Assembly (NCBI GenBank): GCA_947381945.1
Contig: CANCXM010000005.1
Span: 62,001-126,000, forward strand
DNA from: an uncultured Muribaculaceae bacterium
GTDB lineage: Bacteria; Bacteroidota; Bacteroidia; Bacteroidales; Muribaculaceae
Reading direction: 5' to 3'
Length of the DNA: 64,000 nucleotides
Part shown: piece by piece, positions 34,335 through 43,445 of the stretch
Layout: every line of letters starts with the position of its first letter
Position numbering within the stretch: the first letter of the stretch is position 1
Notes under the pieces: model-generated
Told to the model about the DNA's origin: nothing
The model's database searches: none
The model's input: only the letters and a program-made list of their open reading frames with translations
Position numbers and translations under genes: made by a program

Positions 34335-35780
34335 ATGGGAGGTTTCTTCGGCTCCATTTCGACCAAACCCTGTGTCAATGAGCTTTTTTACGGCACAGAT
34401 TACCATTCACACCTCGGGACCAAACGCGCCGGTCTCGTCACTTTTGACCCCGAGCATGGTTTCAACCGCACCATCCACAGTCTCGAACGCGATTATTTCC
34501 GTTCAAAATTCGAGGACGAGCTCGACAGATTTGTCGGCTGTCAGGGACTCGGCGTGATAAGCGACACAGACCCTCAGCCAATCATCGTCAACTCTCACCT
34601 CGGACGCTATGCAGTAGTAACAGTCGCTAAAATCAACAACATCCGTGACATCGCCGCAGAACTGCTGGCCGAGAGGATGCATTTCAGCGAGCTTTCAGCC
34701 AACAACATCAACCAGACAGAACTCGTCGCGCTGCTCATCAACATGGGCAAGGACTTCGTCGACGGCATCAACCTCGTCTACAAAAAAATCAAGGGTTCAT
34801 GCTCGATGCTCATCCTGACGGAAGACGGCATCATCTGCGCACGCGACTATCTGGGACGCACCCCCATCGTCATCGGCAAGAAGGAGGACGGCTATGCCGC
34901 CGCAAGCGAGACTGCCGCATTCCCCAACCTCGGTTACACAACCGTGCGCGACGTAGGCCCGGGCGAAATCATCCGTCTGCGCGCCGAAAGCATGGAAGTG
35001 CTCCAGGCTCCTGCACGCCGCGAACAAATCTGCTCATTCCTCTGGGTCTACTACGGCTTCCCTGCCAGCGACTATGAGGGAATCAATGTCGAGCACACCC
35101 GCGAGGCCGGTGGCCGCAAGATGGGTCAGGAAGACCCCACCGAGGCTGACTGCGTATGCGGAATTCCCGATTCAGGCGTAGGCCATGCCCTCGGTTATGC
35201 CGAAGGACGCGGAATCCCCTACCGCCGTGCCGTGTTGAAATACACCCCGACATGGCCCCGAAGCTTCACACCGGGCAACCAGTCGCGCCGCGACCTTGTG
35301 GCTAAAATGAAACTCATCCCCAACCGTGCCATCCTCGACGGCAAGCGTGTGGTGTTCTGCGACGACTCAATCGTCCGTGGCACACAGCTCCGCGACAACG
35401 TCCGCACCTTCTTTGAATGTGGTGCCAAAGAGGTCCATGCACGCATCTCATGCCCTCCGCTGGTCTACGGCTGCCCCTTCATCGGCTTCACATCCTCAAA
35501 GAGCGACCTTGAACTCATCACCCGCCGCATCATCAAGGACTTCGAAGGCGACGATGCTGCCAAACTCGACATCTACGCCACAACCGGCACCCCGGAATAT
35601 GAGCGCATGGTCAAGGAAATAGCCCGTCAGCTCGAACTCACCACCCTCCAGTTCAGCAAAATCGAGAATCTCATCGAGAGCATCGGTCTTCCCAAATGCA
35701 AGCTCTGCACCCACTGTTTCGACGGCTCCGGCTGTCACCCCGACGAGGCATGGCGAGAAGACCATCCGGACGCTGAATAA
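34335..35780 (+). CDS. PurF-like amidophosphoribosyltransferase lacking Cys1
   Basis: 481 aa. The phosphoribosyltransferase domain is intact, with the PRPP loop VVFCDDSIVRGTQ (339-351). Cysteines at 233, 380 and 455/458/461 match the places where Bacillus-type PurF binds a [4Fe-4S] cluster. The N-terminal glutaminase-like domain starts MGGFFGSIS instead of MCGIxGI, so the Cys nucleophile needed to split glutamine is a Gly. No downstream Met puts a Cys at position 2. It may use free ammonia, receive it from a partner, or have a different role. Bacteroidota carry such a paralogue alongside a normal PurF, as far as I recall. Single-gene unit. Confidence 0.85.
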   Translation: MGGFFGSISTKPCVNELFYGTDYHSHLGTKRAGLVTFDPEHGFNRTIHSLERDYFRSKFEDELDRFVGCQGLGVISDTDPQPIIVNSHLGRYAVVTVAKINNIRDIAAELLAERMHFSELSANNINQTELVALLINMGKDFVDGINLVYKKIKGSCSMLILTEDGIICARDYLGRTPIVIGKKEDGYAAASETAAFPNLGYTTVRDVGPGEIIRLRAESMEVLQAPARREQICSFLWVYYGFPASDYEGINVEHTREAGGRKMGQEDPTEADCVCGIPDSGVGHALGYAEGRGIPYRRAVLKYTPTWPRSFTPGNQSRRDLVAKMKLIPNRAILDGKRVVFCDDSIVRGTQLRDNVRTFFECGAKEVHARISCPPLVYGCPFIGFTSSKSDLELITRRIIKDFEGDDAAKLDIYATTGTPEYERMVKEIARQLELTTLQFSKIENLIESIGLPKCKLCTHCFDGSGCHPDEAWREDHPDAE

Positions 35781-35819
35781 TCTTCCTTGAATTTTAAGGG
35801 TACAGAAATAAAATTTAAG

Positions 35820-35952
35820 GGTACAGAAATTCATAAATAACAGAAGTAACAGATTTTATTGAGCCGTTTGCGTCAAGGCAAATTCTGACCTTGGCAATTT
35901 TAATGGCAGACAATAAAATCTGTTACTTCTGTTATTTATGAATTTCTGTACC
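35820..35952. repeat. Word-repeat hairpin C (42-bp perfect arms)
   Basis: Arms 35820-35861 and 35911-35952 are perfectly inverted around a 49-nt loop. The arm reads GGTACAGAAATTCATAAATA then ACAGAAGTAACAGATTTTATTG. A second partial copy of AAGGGTACAGAAAT precedes the left arm at 35796. It lies between convergent genes (PurF-like and PagL-like). Confidence 0.9.
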
Positions 35953-35967
35953 TTTTCGCTACGGTTT

Positions 35968-37188
35968 TCAGCGGCGGTCGTGGAAACGGTAGCCCACGCC
36001 TATCATCAGATTGTTAGGATTCTTGAAACTGTTGAGCTGATAGCCGATGTGGAGAAAGAAGCTGCGCGTCAGATATGCCTTCAACGCAAGCACCTGATAG
36101 AAATTCTTCGCATCACTGTTGCCAATGAAATTGTAGCCCATGCCCGCATTTATCGAAAAAATCGGCATGACAAGCTCACCACGCGCCGAAAGCCCCCATG
36201 AGACCTGATGGAAGAACGGTGGCCGATAAAACTTGACGTCTTCGTCGGTCCCACCGGCCCAGTAACTGTCTATATCTGAACTTTCGTCATACTGCACATC
36301 GAGCGATACACCGGCCCTAAGAAATCGGTTAAAGTTATACATCGGAGCAAAATTCAATCCGGCTATGCCGAAGTGTCCGGGCAGCACTTGTGGCCAATCA
36401 TCAATATCAGTCATCTTTTTCCTGACAGCGCCATAAATCACAAGGTCGTAGCTGATATGAGGCTTAACCGGCTCAATCTCCATATTGTCGGCGAGAGTTC
36501 CGGTCTGAGACCCACTATTGAAAGTGTAGACCACACCGGCACGACCTCCAATCATATTCACGCCGGGATTTGGCCACGAGGTATTGCCGTTGGAATAATG
36601 AGTCATATCCACGCCAGCCACGACGTTCCATCTGTCCGACAAACGATAGTTCAACATAAAACCGAGATTTATGTATGCATTAATAGGTGAGCCCACAATT
36701 ACATTAATCGGATTGTCATGTTCGTTATACCTCTTCCATCCGAAAGAAGCACCGAAGTTCCATTCATAGTCAAATGTCAACTTAGGAGCTATACGGAATA
36801 CGGGCGCCCCCTGGAACAGATAGGCACTGACAGGCATTCCTGTCAACCCGTTCGCAAAGAAGCTCGTTCCACCGACACCTATTCCTTGATAAGCTCCCGG
36901 ATATAACCTACCGGTCCTCGTCATATCAGAATAAGAGAAAGAATATTTCAGATGGAGAGAAGCCGCCGCATCACGCTCAGGCCCACCTATGTAAGCATTA
37001 CTCACCGCCTCGCGTTCGGGTGCGACATAGTCGCCTCGCACATCAACCCCGAAATGATGGACTATCCTTGCCGAATCACCATCCACCACGGCATCCATAT
37101 AGCGGCAACCCATCATCACCATCGCCACGACGGCCATTACCCGCAAAGCCTCCGACCTGCGGATGACACTTTCAAATATCAGCTTCAT
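35968..37188 (-). CDS. PagL-like acyloxyacyl hydrolase (lipid A deacylase family)
   Basis: 406 aa. The N-terminus has a hydrophobic export signal (RVMAVVAMVMMGC) with a possible lipobox. The rest is beta-strand rich, and THYSNGNTSWPNPG (about 190-203) matches the HxSN motif that holds the catalytic His and Ser of PagL. Such enzymes remove 3-O-linked acyl chains from lipid A in the outer membrane. At about 400 aa it is longer than Pseudomonas PagL (about 170), as is usual in Bacteroidota. Its start overlaps the upstream lipoprotein gene by 17 bases, so the two are co-expressed. Confidence 0.8.
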   Translation of the reverse strand: MKLIFESVIRRSEALRVMAVVAMVMMGCRYMDAVVDGDSARIVHHFGVDVRGDYVAPEREAVSNAYIGGPERDAAASLHLKYSFSYSDMTRTGRLYPGAYQGIGVGGTSFFANGLTGMPVSAYLFQGAPVFRIAPKLTFDYEWNFGASFGWKRYNEHDNPINVIVGSPINAYINLGFMLNYRLSDRWNVVAGVDMTHYSNGNTSWPNPGVNMIGGRAGVVYTFNSGSQTGTLADNMEIEPVKPHISYDLVIYGAVRKKMTDIDDWPQVLPGHFGIAGLNFAPMYNFNRFLRAGVSLDVQYDESSDIDSYWAGGTDEDVKFYRPPFFHQVSWGLSARGELVMPIFSINAGMGYNFIGNSDAKNFYQVLALKAYLTRSFFLHIGYQLNSFKNPNNLMIGVGYRFHDRR

Positions 37189-38326
37189 TTTCTATTCTTT
37201 CATATTTTATAGAGTAAAACCAAGGTTGACTCACATCCACCTTTACCGGTACGGCAATCTCATAATCCGTATCAATATTTCTGAGTTTCAGTGTGGCTAT
37301 GGTCGATATTATGAGCCTTTGGATAGTAAGAAAACCTTTGACACCGACACCTGGCGACACTCTGAACGTATAGACCTTCGAAAAGGTGTAGCCTTCCTGC
37401 ATTAACAATTCTCCTAATGCACTATCAAGTGCAGGAGCCACGACTGTATCGAGCGAGAATCCGACCGTCTCACCATGAAGCTTGCCTTCTACAATATATC
37501 CTTCAACCGATTTGTATGTCGGAATCTCCACCTTAACCTCTGAAGGATTATCGGCAAACTCAACCGGCAGCTTAGGATTAATCTTGAAACTCACATACAT
37601 CTGGCTATGATCTCCAACAGACACAGTATAGGGTACCTTCTCACTGCTGCTGTTGAACATACTGAACGGGATAGAGTCATTTTCGTAAATATGCTCAAAT
37701 CCGAACTCATCATCATATTCAATCCCACTCACCACATAGCGGTTACCGGCTCCCAACAACGGAGGAATCGTCACATCCACAGTGTCATCCTTGTAACCGT
37801 AGCTAAGTTCCACTTTGAATCTTGCCGTCTTATCAGTGAGATTCTTGGGCGACATGACAGTGACTGTGTTATCACCATCATAACGTATCTTAAATCCGAC
37901 AAAGGCATTCTCAACCTGAAGAGTACGTCTTGGCAATGCGGAATCCCATGCAGTCCATAAACATTTGTAGGTATCATATCCTTCAGGCTTCTTCGTTGTG
38001 CCATCATCCCAAAACAGCTTCGCATCATAAACATAGTCATAATCCCAATAGAGAGGATACTCCACATCAAATTCGTCCGGGATGAATGGCCAATCATAAT
38101 CCTCCTCTTTGGCATCGGGTTCAGGCAACTCACACTCCGGGACATATACATATACACCCCTGAAATCTTTCTTATCGAAACTAACCGACACATCATTACC
38201 GGCCGAAAGATTCAATATTGAAGAAGAGGGTCCACCGCCCTTCTCTACAAATAAATCATCGTTACATCCGGAAAACATCAGAATTGCAACGACAACAGAC
38301 ATTAATGTACGAAATAATATTTTCAT
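37172..38326 (-). CDS. Predicted lipoprotein of unknown function
   Basis: 384 aa from MKILFRTLMSVVVAILM; the lipobox is FSGC (Cys about 22). An 18-codon upstream extension is rejected because it would bury the signal peptide. The mature protein is acidic and aromatic (for example DEFDVEYPLYWDYDYVYDAK) and appears all-beta, perhaps with two or three Ig-like modules (VENAFVGFKIRYDGDNTVTV, KVPYTVSVGDHSQMYVSFKI). No family recognised. It precedes and overlaps the PagL-like gene. A TATCTTTG -7 box on the minus strand at 38396-38389 may drive both. Confidence 0.7.
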   Translation of the reverse strand: MKILFRTLMSVVVAILMFSGCNDDLFVEKGGGPSSSILNLSAGNDVSVSFDKKDFRGVYVYVPECELPEPDAKEEDYDWPFIPDEFDVEYPLYWDYDYVYDAKLFWDDGTTKKPEGYDTYKCLWTAWDSALPRRTLQVENAFVGFKIRYDGDNTVTVMSPKNLTDKTARFKVELSYGYKDDTVDVTIPPLLGAGNRYVVSGIEYDDEFGFEHIYENDSIPFSMFNSSSEKVPYTVSVGDHSQMYVSFKINPKLPVEFADNPSEVKVEIPTYKSVEGYIVEGKLHGETVGFSLDTVVAPALDSALGELLMQEGYTFSKVYTFRVSPGVGVKGFLTIQRLIISTIATLKLRNIDTDYEIAVPVKVDVSQPWFYSIKYERIENEADI

Positions 38327-38643
38327 AAAATATAGCACTGTGTTCTCATAACCTTTGCCGGGCATCAAACGTTCCGGCAAATGGGAAGCAAAGATAACTA
38401 ATTCGGCTATACGTCTTGTATTTATTTATGTTTTTTTCATATATTTAACCTTACTGCCTGAGTCGACTGTGCCACAACAATGTAGATAAGATTGAAAATC
38501 ACTCAAAAAGCCGACACAAATAGTGCTAATTAAAAGAAAATTCGTATATTTGCAAGCTGAAATTAGGGGACAACTCCCTTTTTCCATGAAAACCAATCAA
38601 AAAAATTATTCACTAACTCTTTTTAATACATCACTTTAACCAC
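38327..38643. other. Divergent intergenic region before secDF
   Basis: 317 bases. It holds the minus-strand -7 box at 38389-38396 and, for secDF, TATATTTG at 38545-38552 on the plus strand. No -33 element is convincing for either. No gene or repeat seen. Confidence 0.5.
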
Positions 38644-41523
38644 ATGCAAAGCAAAGGATCTTTGGGAAGTGTTGTCGCAGGCGTGATTGCCATATTCATG
38701 GTACTCATCTGCTTATTCTACCTTTCGTTCACCATGGTGACCAACCACTATGAGAAGAAAGCCTCCGAATATGCAGCCATCGAAGCAGCCAAGGACAACA
38801 ACAGCCCTGAAACTAAACGTAAAGCCTACAGCGAGTACATCAAAAACATCGCTAACGAGAAGGTTTATTTAGGCTATACCTTTAACGAAGTACAGAAACT
38901 CGGCGTAGGCCTCGGTCTTGACCTCAAAGGGGGTATGAACGTCACCCTCCAGGTTTCAGTCCCCGACATCCTTCGCTCCATGGCCAACGCAGAGGGCAAC
39001 CCCTACTTTGACCGTGCGGTAGCCGCAGCCGACTCAATCACCCGTGCTAACAAGAGCAACGACTTCATCGACGTGTTCTGCAACGAATACCGCAAGCTCG
39101 ACCCCCAGGGCGACCTCTCTGTCGTGTTCAAGGACCAGGTGAAGCGCGGCGACAATATCGACGCAATCAAAAATTCACTCCGTCAGGAAGTGAAGGACCG
39201 CGTCAGCAGCTCGACCAACGTGCTCCGCACCCGTATCGACCAGTTCGGTGTCGTTGCCCCCAACATCCAGGAACTTGAAAAGGACGGCCAGATCCTCCTC
39301 GAACTTCCCGGTGTGAAAGAGCATGACCGTGTCCGCGAACTTCTTAAATCAAGCGCCAACCTCGAATTCTACGAGACCGCCCAGTTCGCCGACATCGCCC
39401 CGATGCTCCAGACCCTCGACAACGCACTCCGCAACGATTCGACCAACAACGGCAAGGGTCTCTTCGACTACTTCGTGCAGGTAGGCGGCCCGACAATCAC
39501 TGTCGGCTCTGCAATCGACACCTCGCGCGACACCATCGACGCAATCCTCGCATCGCCCGTCGCCAAGGGCATCATCCCCGCCAACATCAAGCTCGCTTGG
39601 GAATTCAAGCCCCAGACCGTGCAGATCGACGACTCTGTCCGTGGCAAGCGCAACGTCAACATCTATCAGCTCGTTGCCCTCAAGACTGCCAACGGCAAAC
39701 CCGCTCTCAGCGGCGACGTCATCACCTCGGCTACCAGCGACTACGACGCAATGCAGGGTGGTAACTACGTTTCGATGAACATGAAGCCCGACGCAGCCCG
39801 CCAGTGGGCCCGCATCACTGCCGCCAACCTCAACAAGCAGGTGGCAATCGTGCTCGACAACCAGGTTTACTCAGCTCCTAACGTAAACTCTGTAATCGAG
39901 GGCGGACGTTCACAGATTACAGGCAACTTCACCACCGACGAGGCAAAGGACCTTGCCAACGTGCTCAAGAGCGGTAAGATGGCAGCCAAGGTCGACATCA
40001 TCTCCGACACTGTCATCGGTCCGTCGCTCGGCGAGCAGGCCATCAAGGACGGCATGTGGTCATTCATCGTGGCCATCGTGCTCCTCATGGTCTTCATGTG
40101 CCTCTTCTACGGTCTCATCCCCGGCCTCATCGCCAACATCGCACTTATCTTCAACATCTTCTTCACATTCGGTATCCTCGCCTCCTTCCAGGCAGTGCTG
40201 ACCCTCTCGGGTATCGCCGGTATCGTGCTTGCGCTCGGTATGGCGGTCGACGCGAATGTGCTTATCTATGAGCGTACCAAAGAAGAGCTTCGCGCAGGCA
40301 AGAGCATCCGCACCGCAATCGCCGACGGTTACTCCAACGCCTTCTCCGCTATCTTCGACTCCAACCTTACCTCTATCATCACCGGTGTGATCCTCCTCCT
40401 CTTCGGTACAGGTCCCATCAAGGGCTTCGCCACAACCCTCATCATCGGTATCATCTGCTCGTTCTTCACTGCGGTTTATCTGACACGCCTCATCTACATT
40501 ATGTGTGCCAAGACCAAACCCTTCGAGAAGCTCACCTTCACCACTCCCCTCTCGGCCAAGATGTTCTCCAACACCAACTTCAACTTCCTCGGCGCCCGCA
40601 AGGTCAGCTTCGGAATCGTAGGTGCTGTGGTCCTCGTGGTCATCATCTCCTTCTTCGCCCGCGGTCTCAACCAGGGTATCGACTTCTCAGGTGGTCGCAA
40701 CTACGTTGTTCAGTTTGACCATCCCGTCAAGACCCACGAGCTCCAGGCTCAGCTCGCACCCCTCTTTGAAGGTGCACAGCTCAGCGTCATCACCATCGAC
40801 GACGACACCAAGGTCCGCATCTCGACCAACTACAAGATTGACTCTGACGAAGAGGGTATCGACAACGAAATCACCCAGATTCTCTACAAGGGTCTCCAGA
40901 ACGAGCTCAACGGCATGAGCATCGAGGACTTCTCGACAACCAACGAGAACATCGGTATCATGTCATCGCAGAAGGTAGGTCCGACCGTGGCCAACGACAT
41001 GCGCACTGACGCCTACATCGCCGTCATCCTCGCGCTCCTCGCCATGTTCTTCTACATCCTTCTCCGTTTCCGCAACATCGCCTTCTCGCTCGGCGCACTC
41101 GCAGCCGTTGCGTTCACCGCCTTCACCATCATCGGTTTCTACTCGCTCTTCTGGGGCGTATTCCCCTTCGCAATGGAAATCGACCAGTCGTTCATCGCCG
41201 CTATCCTCACCGTTATCGGTTACCAGATCAACGACACCGTGGTGGTCTTCGACCGTGTCCGCGAGAATGTAGGTCTCTATCCCAAGCAGAACTTCTTCAC
41301 CACCATCAACTCTTCAATCAACTCGACACTCGGACGTACGATCATGACCTCATCGTCAACCCTCCTCGTACTTCTTTGTATCTTCATCCTCGGTGGTGAC
41401 TCTATCCGCTCTTTCGTATTCGCAATGATCTTCGGTGTAATCATCGGTACACTCGCAACAATCTACGTTGCAGCTCCCGTCGCTTACCTCACCGATGCCC
41501 GTCGCAGCGCGAAGAAAGCATAA
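38644..41523 (+). CDS. secDF: SecDF, fused protein-export membrane protein
   Basis: 959 aa, a natural SecD-SecF fusion as usual in Bacteroidota. A first membrane helix (about 12-34), then the large periplasmic SecD domain (GLDLKGGMNVTLQV at about 98), then six membrane segments with ALGMAVDANVLIYERTKEEL. The SecF half begins near residue 660 with GLNQGIDFSGGRNYVVQF and ends with GYQINDTVVVFDRVREN and its membrane segments. It uses the proton gradient to help pull proteins through SecYEG. Single-gene unit with a strong terminator. Confidence 0.96.
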   Translation: MQSKGSLGSVVAGVIAIFMVLICLFYLSFTMVTNHYEKKASEYAAIEAAKDNNSPETKRKAYSEYIKNIANEKVYLGYTFNEVQKLGVGLGLDLKGGMNVTLQVSVPDILRSMANAEGNPYFDRAVAAADSITRANKSNDFIDVFCNEYRKLDPQGDLSVVFKDQVKRGDNIDAIKNSLRQEVKDRVSSSTNVLRTRIDQFGVVAPNIQELEKDGQILLELPGVKEHDRVRELLKSSANLEFYETAQFADIAPMLQTLDNALRNDSTNNGKGLFDYFVQVGGPTITVGSAIDTSRDTIDAILASPVAKGIIPANIKLAWEFKPQTVQIDDSVRGKRNVNIYQLVALKTANGKPALSGDVITSATSDYDAMQGGNYVSMNMKPDAARQWARITAANLNKQVAIVLDNQVYSAPNVNSVIEGGRSQITGNFTTDEAKDLANVLKSGKMAAKVDIISDTVIGPSLGEQAIKDGMWSFIVAIVLLMVFMCLFYGLIPGLIANIALIFNIFFTFGILASFQAVLTLSGIAGIVLALGMAVDANVLIYERTKEELRAGKSIRTAIADGYSNAFSAIFDSNLTSIITGVILLLFGTGPIKGFATTLIIGIICSFFTAVYLTRLIYIMCAKTKPFEKLTFTTPLSAKMFSNTNFNFLGARKVSFGIVGAVVLVVIISFFARGLNQGIDFSGGRNYVVQFDHPVKTHELQAQLAPLFEGAQLSVITIDDDTKVRISTNYKIDSDEEGIDNEITQILYKGLQNELNGMSIEDFSTTNENIGIMSSQKVGPTVANDMRTDAYIAVILALLAMFFYILLRFRNIAFSLGALAAVAFTAFTIIGFYSLFWGVFPFAMEIDQSFIAAILTVIGYQINDTVVVFDRVRENVGLYPKQNFFTTINSSINSTLGRTIMTSSSTLLVLLCIFILGGDSIRSFVFAMIFGVIIGTLATIYVAAPVAYLTDARRSAKKA

Positions 41524-41593
41524 GCAACCCATCTGACATCCCCAACCTCACAACGAGATAACCATACTCCCCGCGAGGTTACAATAGCCTAAC

Positions 41594-41631
41594 CGGTCCA
41601 TCCGAGAATCCTCGGATGGACCGTTTTTTTT
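41594..41631 (+). terminator. Rho-independent terminator of secDF
   Basis: CGGTCCATCCGAG (41594-41606) and CTCGGATGGACCG (41611-41623) form a perfect 13-bp stem with an AATC loop, then eight T. Confidence 0.95.
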
Positions 41632-41706
41632 GATACAAAAATCCATATAACGCGTTCCGCATTAGCTTGAAGCAATATAATTTGTTGTATGATAGAATAA
41701 AAGCCA

Positions 41707-41756
41707 AATAAAAAAACTTCTGTTTCTTCTTCAACTTATGTTCTTCTGTATCCCCC
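41707..41756. repeat. Solo arm of the word-repeat family
   Basis: AACTTCTGTTTCTTCTTCAA followed by CTTATGTTCTTCTGTATCCC uses the same complementary words (CTTCTG, CTTATG, CTTCTGTATC) as the hairpin arms elsewhere, but no matching left arm is seen nearby. Confidence 0.5.
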
Positions 41757-41784
41757 AAGATGTCCCCACACAATAGACGAGTTG

Positions 41785-42312
41785 TCAATTAAACTTGCCG
41801 TTCCTGTCCATCCTGACGGTCAGTGAAACATTGCTGCCTAAACGCTGCACAGTGCGGTGATTATAGCTGACCTCTTCAAGCATGAGGATTCCTCCTGCAG
41901 CCACAGGCGCATGGTTGGGTGTGAATCTAAACATACACGACATCTCCACCTTCTGCTTTCCGAAGTGGAGTGTAAGTTTCGACATCCCCTTAGCCTCACG
42001 GCGGTCGCTCCCCCACTCCATTGCACCGCTGTCGGGAATATCGGCTTTGAACACGAGGTAACGGTGTTCACCCGTCCCCTCAACCTCAAACTTAAGATTT
42101 GAATGGGAACTGTTGCCCACAATCGCGATTGAATTGACAAAATCACAGTTTGTCAGCAGACTCCTGCCATCAGTCCCGAGACATTCCAAACGTATCACAC
42201 ACGCCTCCGTCGAAGCCTCGACAGGACTGTAATCATTCTCCTTACCGCAAGAAGTAAGCATGAGAAGAGCAAGCACCAGGTAGATGCCCGTTGCAAAAAA
42301 CTTGTTGTTCAT
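41785..42312 (-). CDS. Predicted lipoprotein of unknown function (ECF operon end)
   Basis: 175 aa with signal peptide and lipobox LTSC (Cys 22). The rest is predicted beta-rich (LKFEVEGTGEHRYLVFKADI). It contains several Cys (in EACVIRLECLG, TNCDFV and EMSCMF). No family is recognised with confidence; its place after a DUF4249 lipoprotein and an STN-type TonB receptor suggests a surface accessory of that transporter. Gap to the preceding gene is about 60 bases. Confidence 0.7.
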   Translation of the reverse strand: MNNKFFATGIYLVLALLMLTSCGKENDYSPVEASTEACVIRLECLGTDGRSLLTNCDFVNSIAIVGNSSHSNLKFEVEGTGEHRYLVFKADIPDSGAMEWGSDRREAKGMSKLTLHFGKQKVEMSCMFRFTPNHAPVAAGGILMLEEVSYNHRTVQRLGSNVSLTVRMDRNGKFN

Positions 42313-42375
42313 CGTTGTTAAATGGTTAGTTTAGTTGATTTTGGATTAGTTTGATTTATGTAGTTTTCCCACAAT

Positions 42376-43416
42376 TCAATCATGAGCAGAATCTATCGGC
42401 ATGTTCATCACCGGATGGTCACTGTCAGGTGAAAGCACCCATCCTGTTTCAACAATCCGGCTTCCACCCACTATTCCGAAACCGTTTTTCACATTCGTAT
42501 AGCTGCATCTGAGCGGGGCAAGACCGAATTTTCCGAAATGATTGTTCTCGCTATCGTTGAGCGACTTAAGATAGTGATAGAACTCGGCAGACAGATGATA
42601 GATATAAAGTTTATATTGGTAATAAAATTTAAATGTCGTCATAACCCCATTAAAATCAGTATATGAATACTCTGTCGGGGATTGGTATGGACTGCTGAAC
42701 TTCAAGGTGTAGCTACGGCCCTTAATCTGCTCATCCGTCCATATATAAAGGTTATATTCATAGTCATAATCAAAATCAAGAGTGGCATCGAGGCCAACCT
42801 TGTTGTTGAATATCGGCTCATCATCAAAATTCAACTCCACAGGTTCCTCATCTCCTATCGCTATGTTCGTCGTCGGACCGGAAGAATTATATCTTACGGC
42901 GTGTCTTACCATCCTGACTGCATAATAGTCGTCGCTTTCGGACGGATCAGTGAAAGTCACACGGGTCTGCACATTGCTGAGTTCATCGGACCGATAAACC
43001 ATCTCGACCTTCTCAACCTTAAAAGGCTCCGGGACAACCGTCTCCGATGTCACGACCGGAAATCCGTCAAGCTCCGCGCTTACTCCAATCTTATCACCGG
43101 AATGGATGGATGCAACAGTATAATAGCATTGCTCCGGCAGACAACCATTCCGCTCTTCGTTCCAAAACACGGCTTTCTGTTCTCCATTGATTGCAAATTT
43201 GACATCCCCTCCGGGAAAGCCAAGTTGTGGTTGTCCCTCCTCGGACACCGGAACACTTTTAGATAGCTGAATGATTGTCGTATCCTGACCAGCAACCGGA
43301 AGACTGTAGAGTACAAGTTTTACTGTCGGCTGCAGTCCGTCAATATCAAAATACGAATCGCAGGAAACCACCGTAAGTGACAGAATTGCATATATGATGG
43401 ATTTAATATATTTCAT
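42376..43416 (-). CDS. DUF4249 family lipoprotein
   Basis: 346 aa, signal peptide with lipobox VVSC (Cys 19). The DUF4249 layout is visible: CDSYFDIDGLQPTVKLVLYS at the mature start, then a domain with GDKIGVSAELDGFPVVTSET (about 110) and a C-terminal region ending with GFGIVGGSRIVETGWV. These proteins are usually encoded right after STN-containing TonB receptors and probably act at the cell surface with them, replacing SusD in function. AT content is higher than in the housekeeping genes around. Confidence 0.85.
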   Translation of the reverse strand: MKYIKSIIYAILSLTVVSCDSYFDIDGLQPTVKLVLYSLPVAGQDTTIIQLSKSVPVSEEGQPQLGFPGGDVKFAINGEQKAVFWNEERNGCLPEQCYYTVASIHSGDKIGVSAELDGFPVVTSETVVPEPFKVEKVEMVYRSDELSNVQTRVTFTDPSESDDYYAVRMVRHAVRYNSSGPTTNIAIGDEEPVELNFDDEPIFNNKVGLDATLDFDYDYEYNLYIWTDEQIKGRSYTLKFSSPYQSPTEYSYTDFNGVMTTFKFYYQYKLYIYHLSAEFYHYLKSLNDSENNHFGKFGLAPLRCSYTNVKNGFGIVGGSRIVETGWVLSPDSDHPVMNMPIDSAHD

Positions 43417-43445
43417 TTTATGACGTGTTTGATAATATTTGATAT

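Noticed and set aside
34335-34375. Possibility that a wrong start hides the catalytic Cys of the PurF-like protein
   Set aside because: The nearest Cys (residue 13) is not preceded by a start codon, and MGGFFG aligns with the usual MCGIxG start, so the Gly is real unless the base call is wrong.
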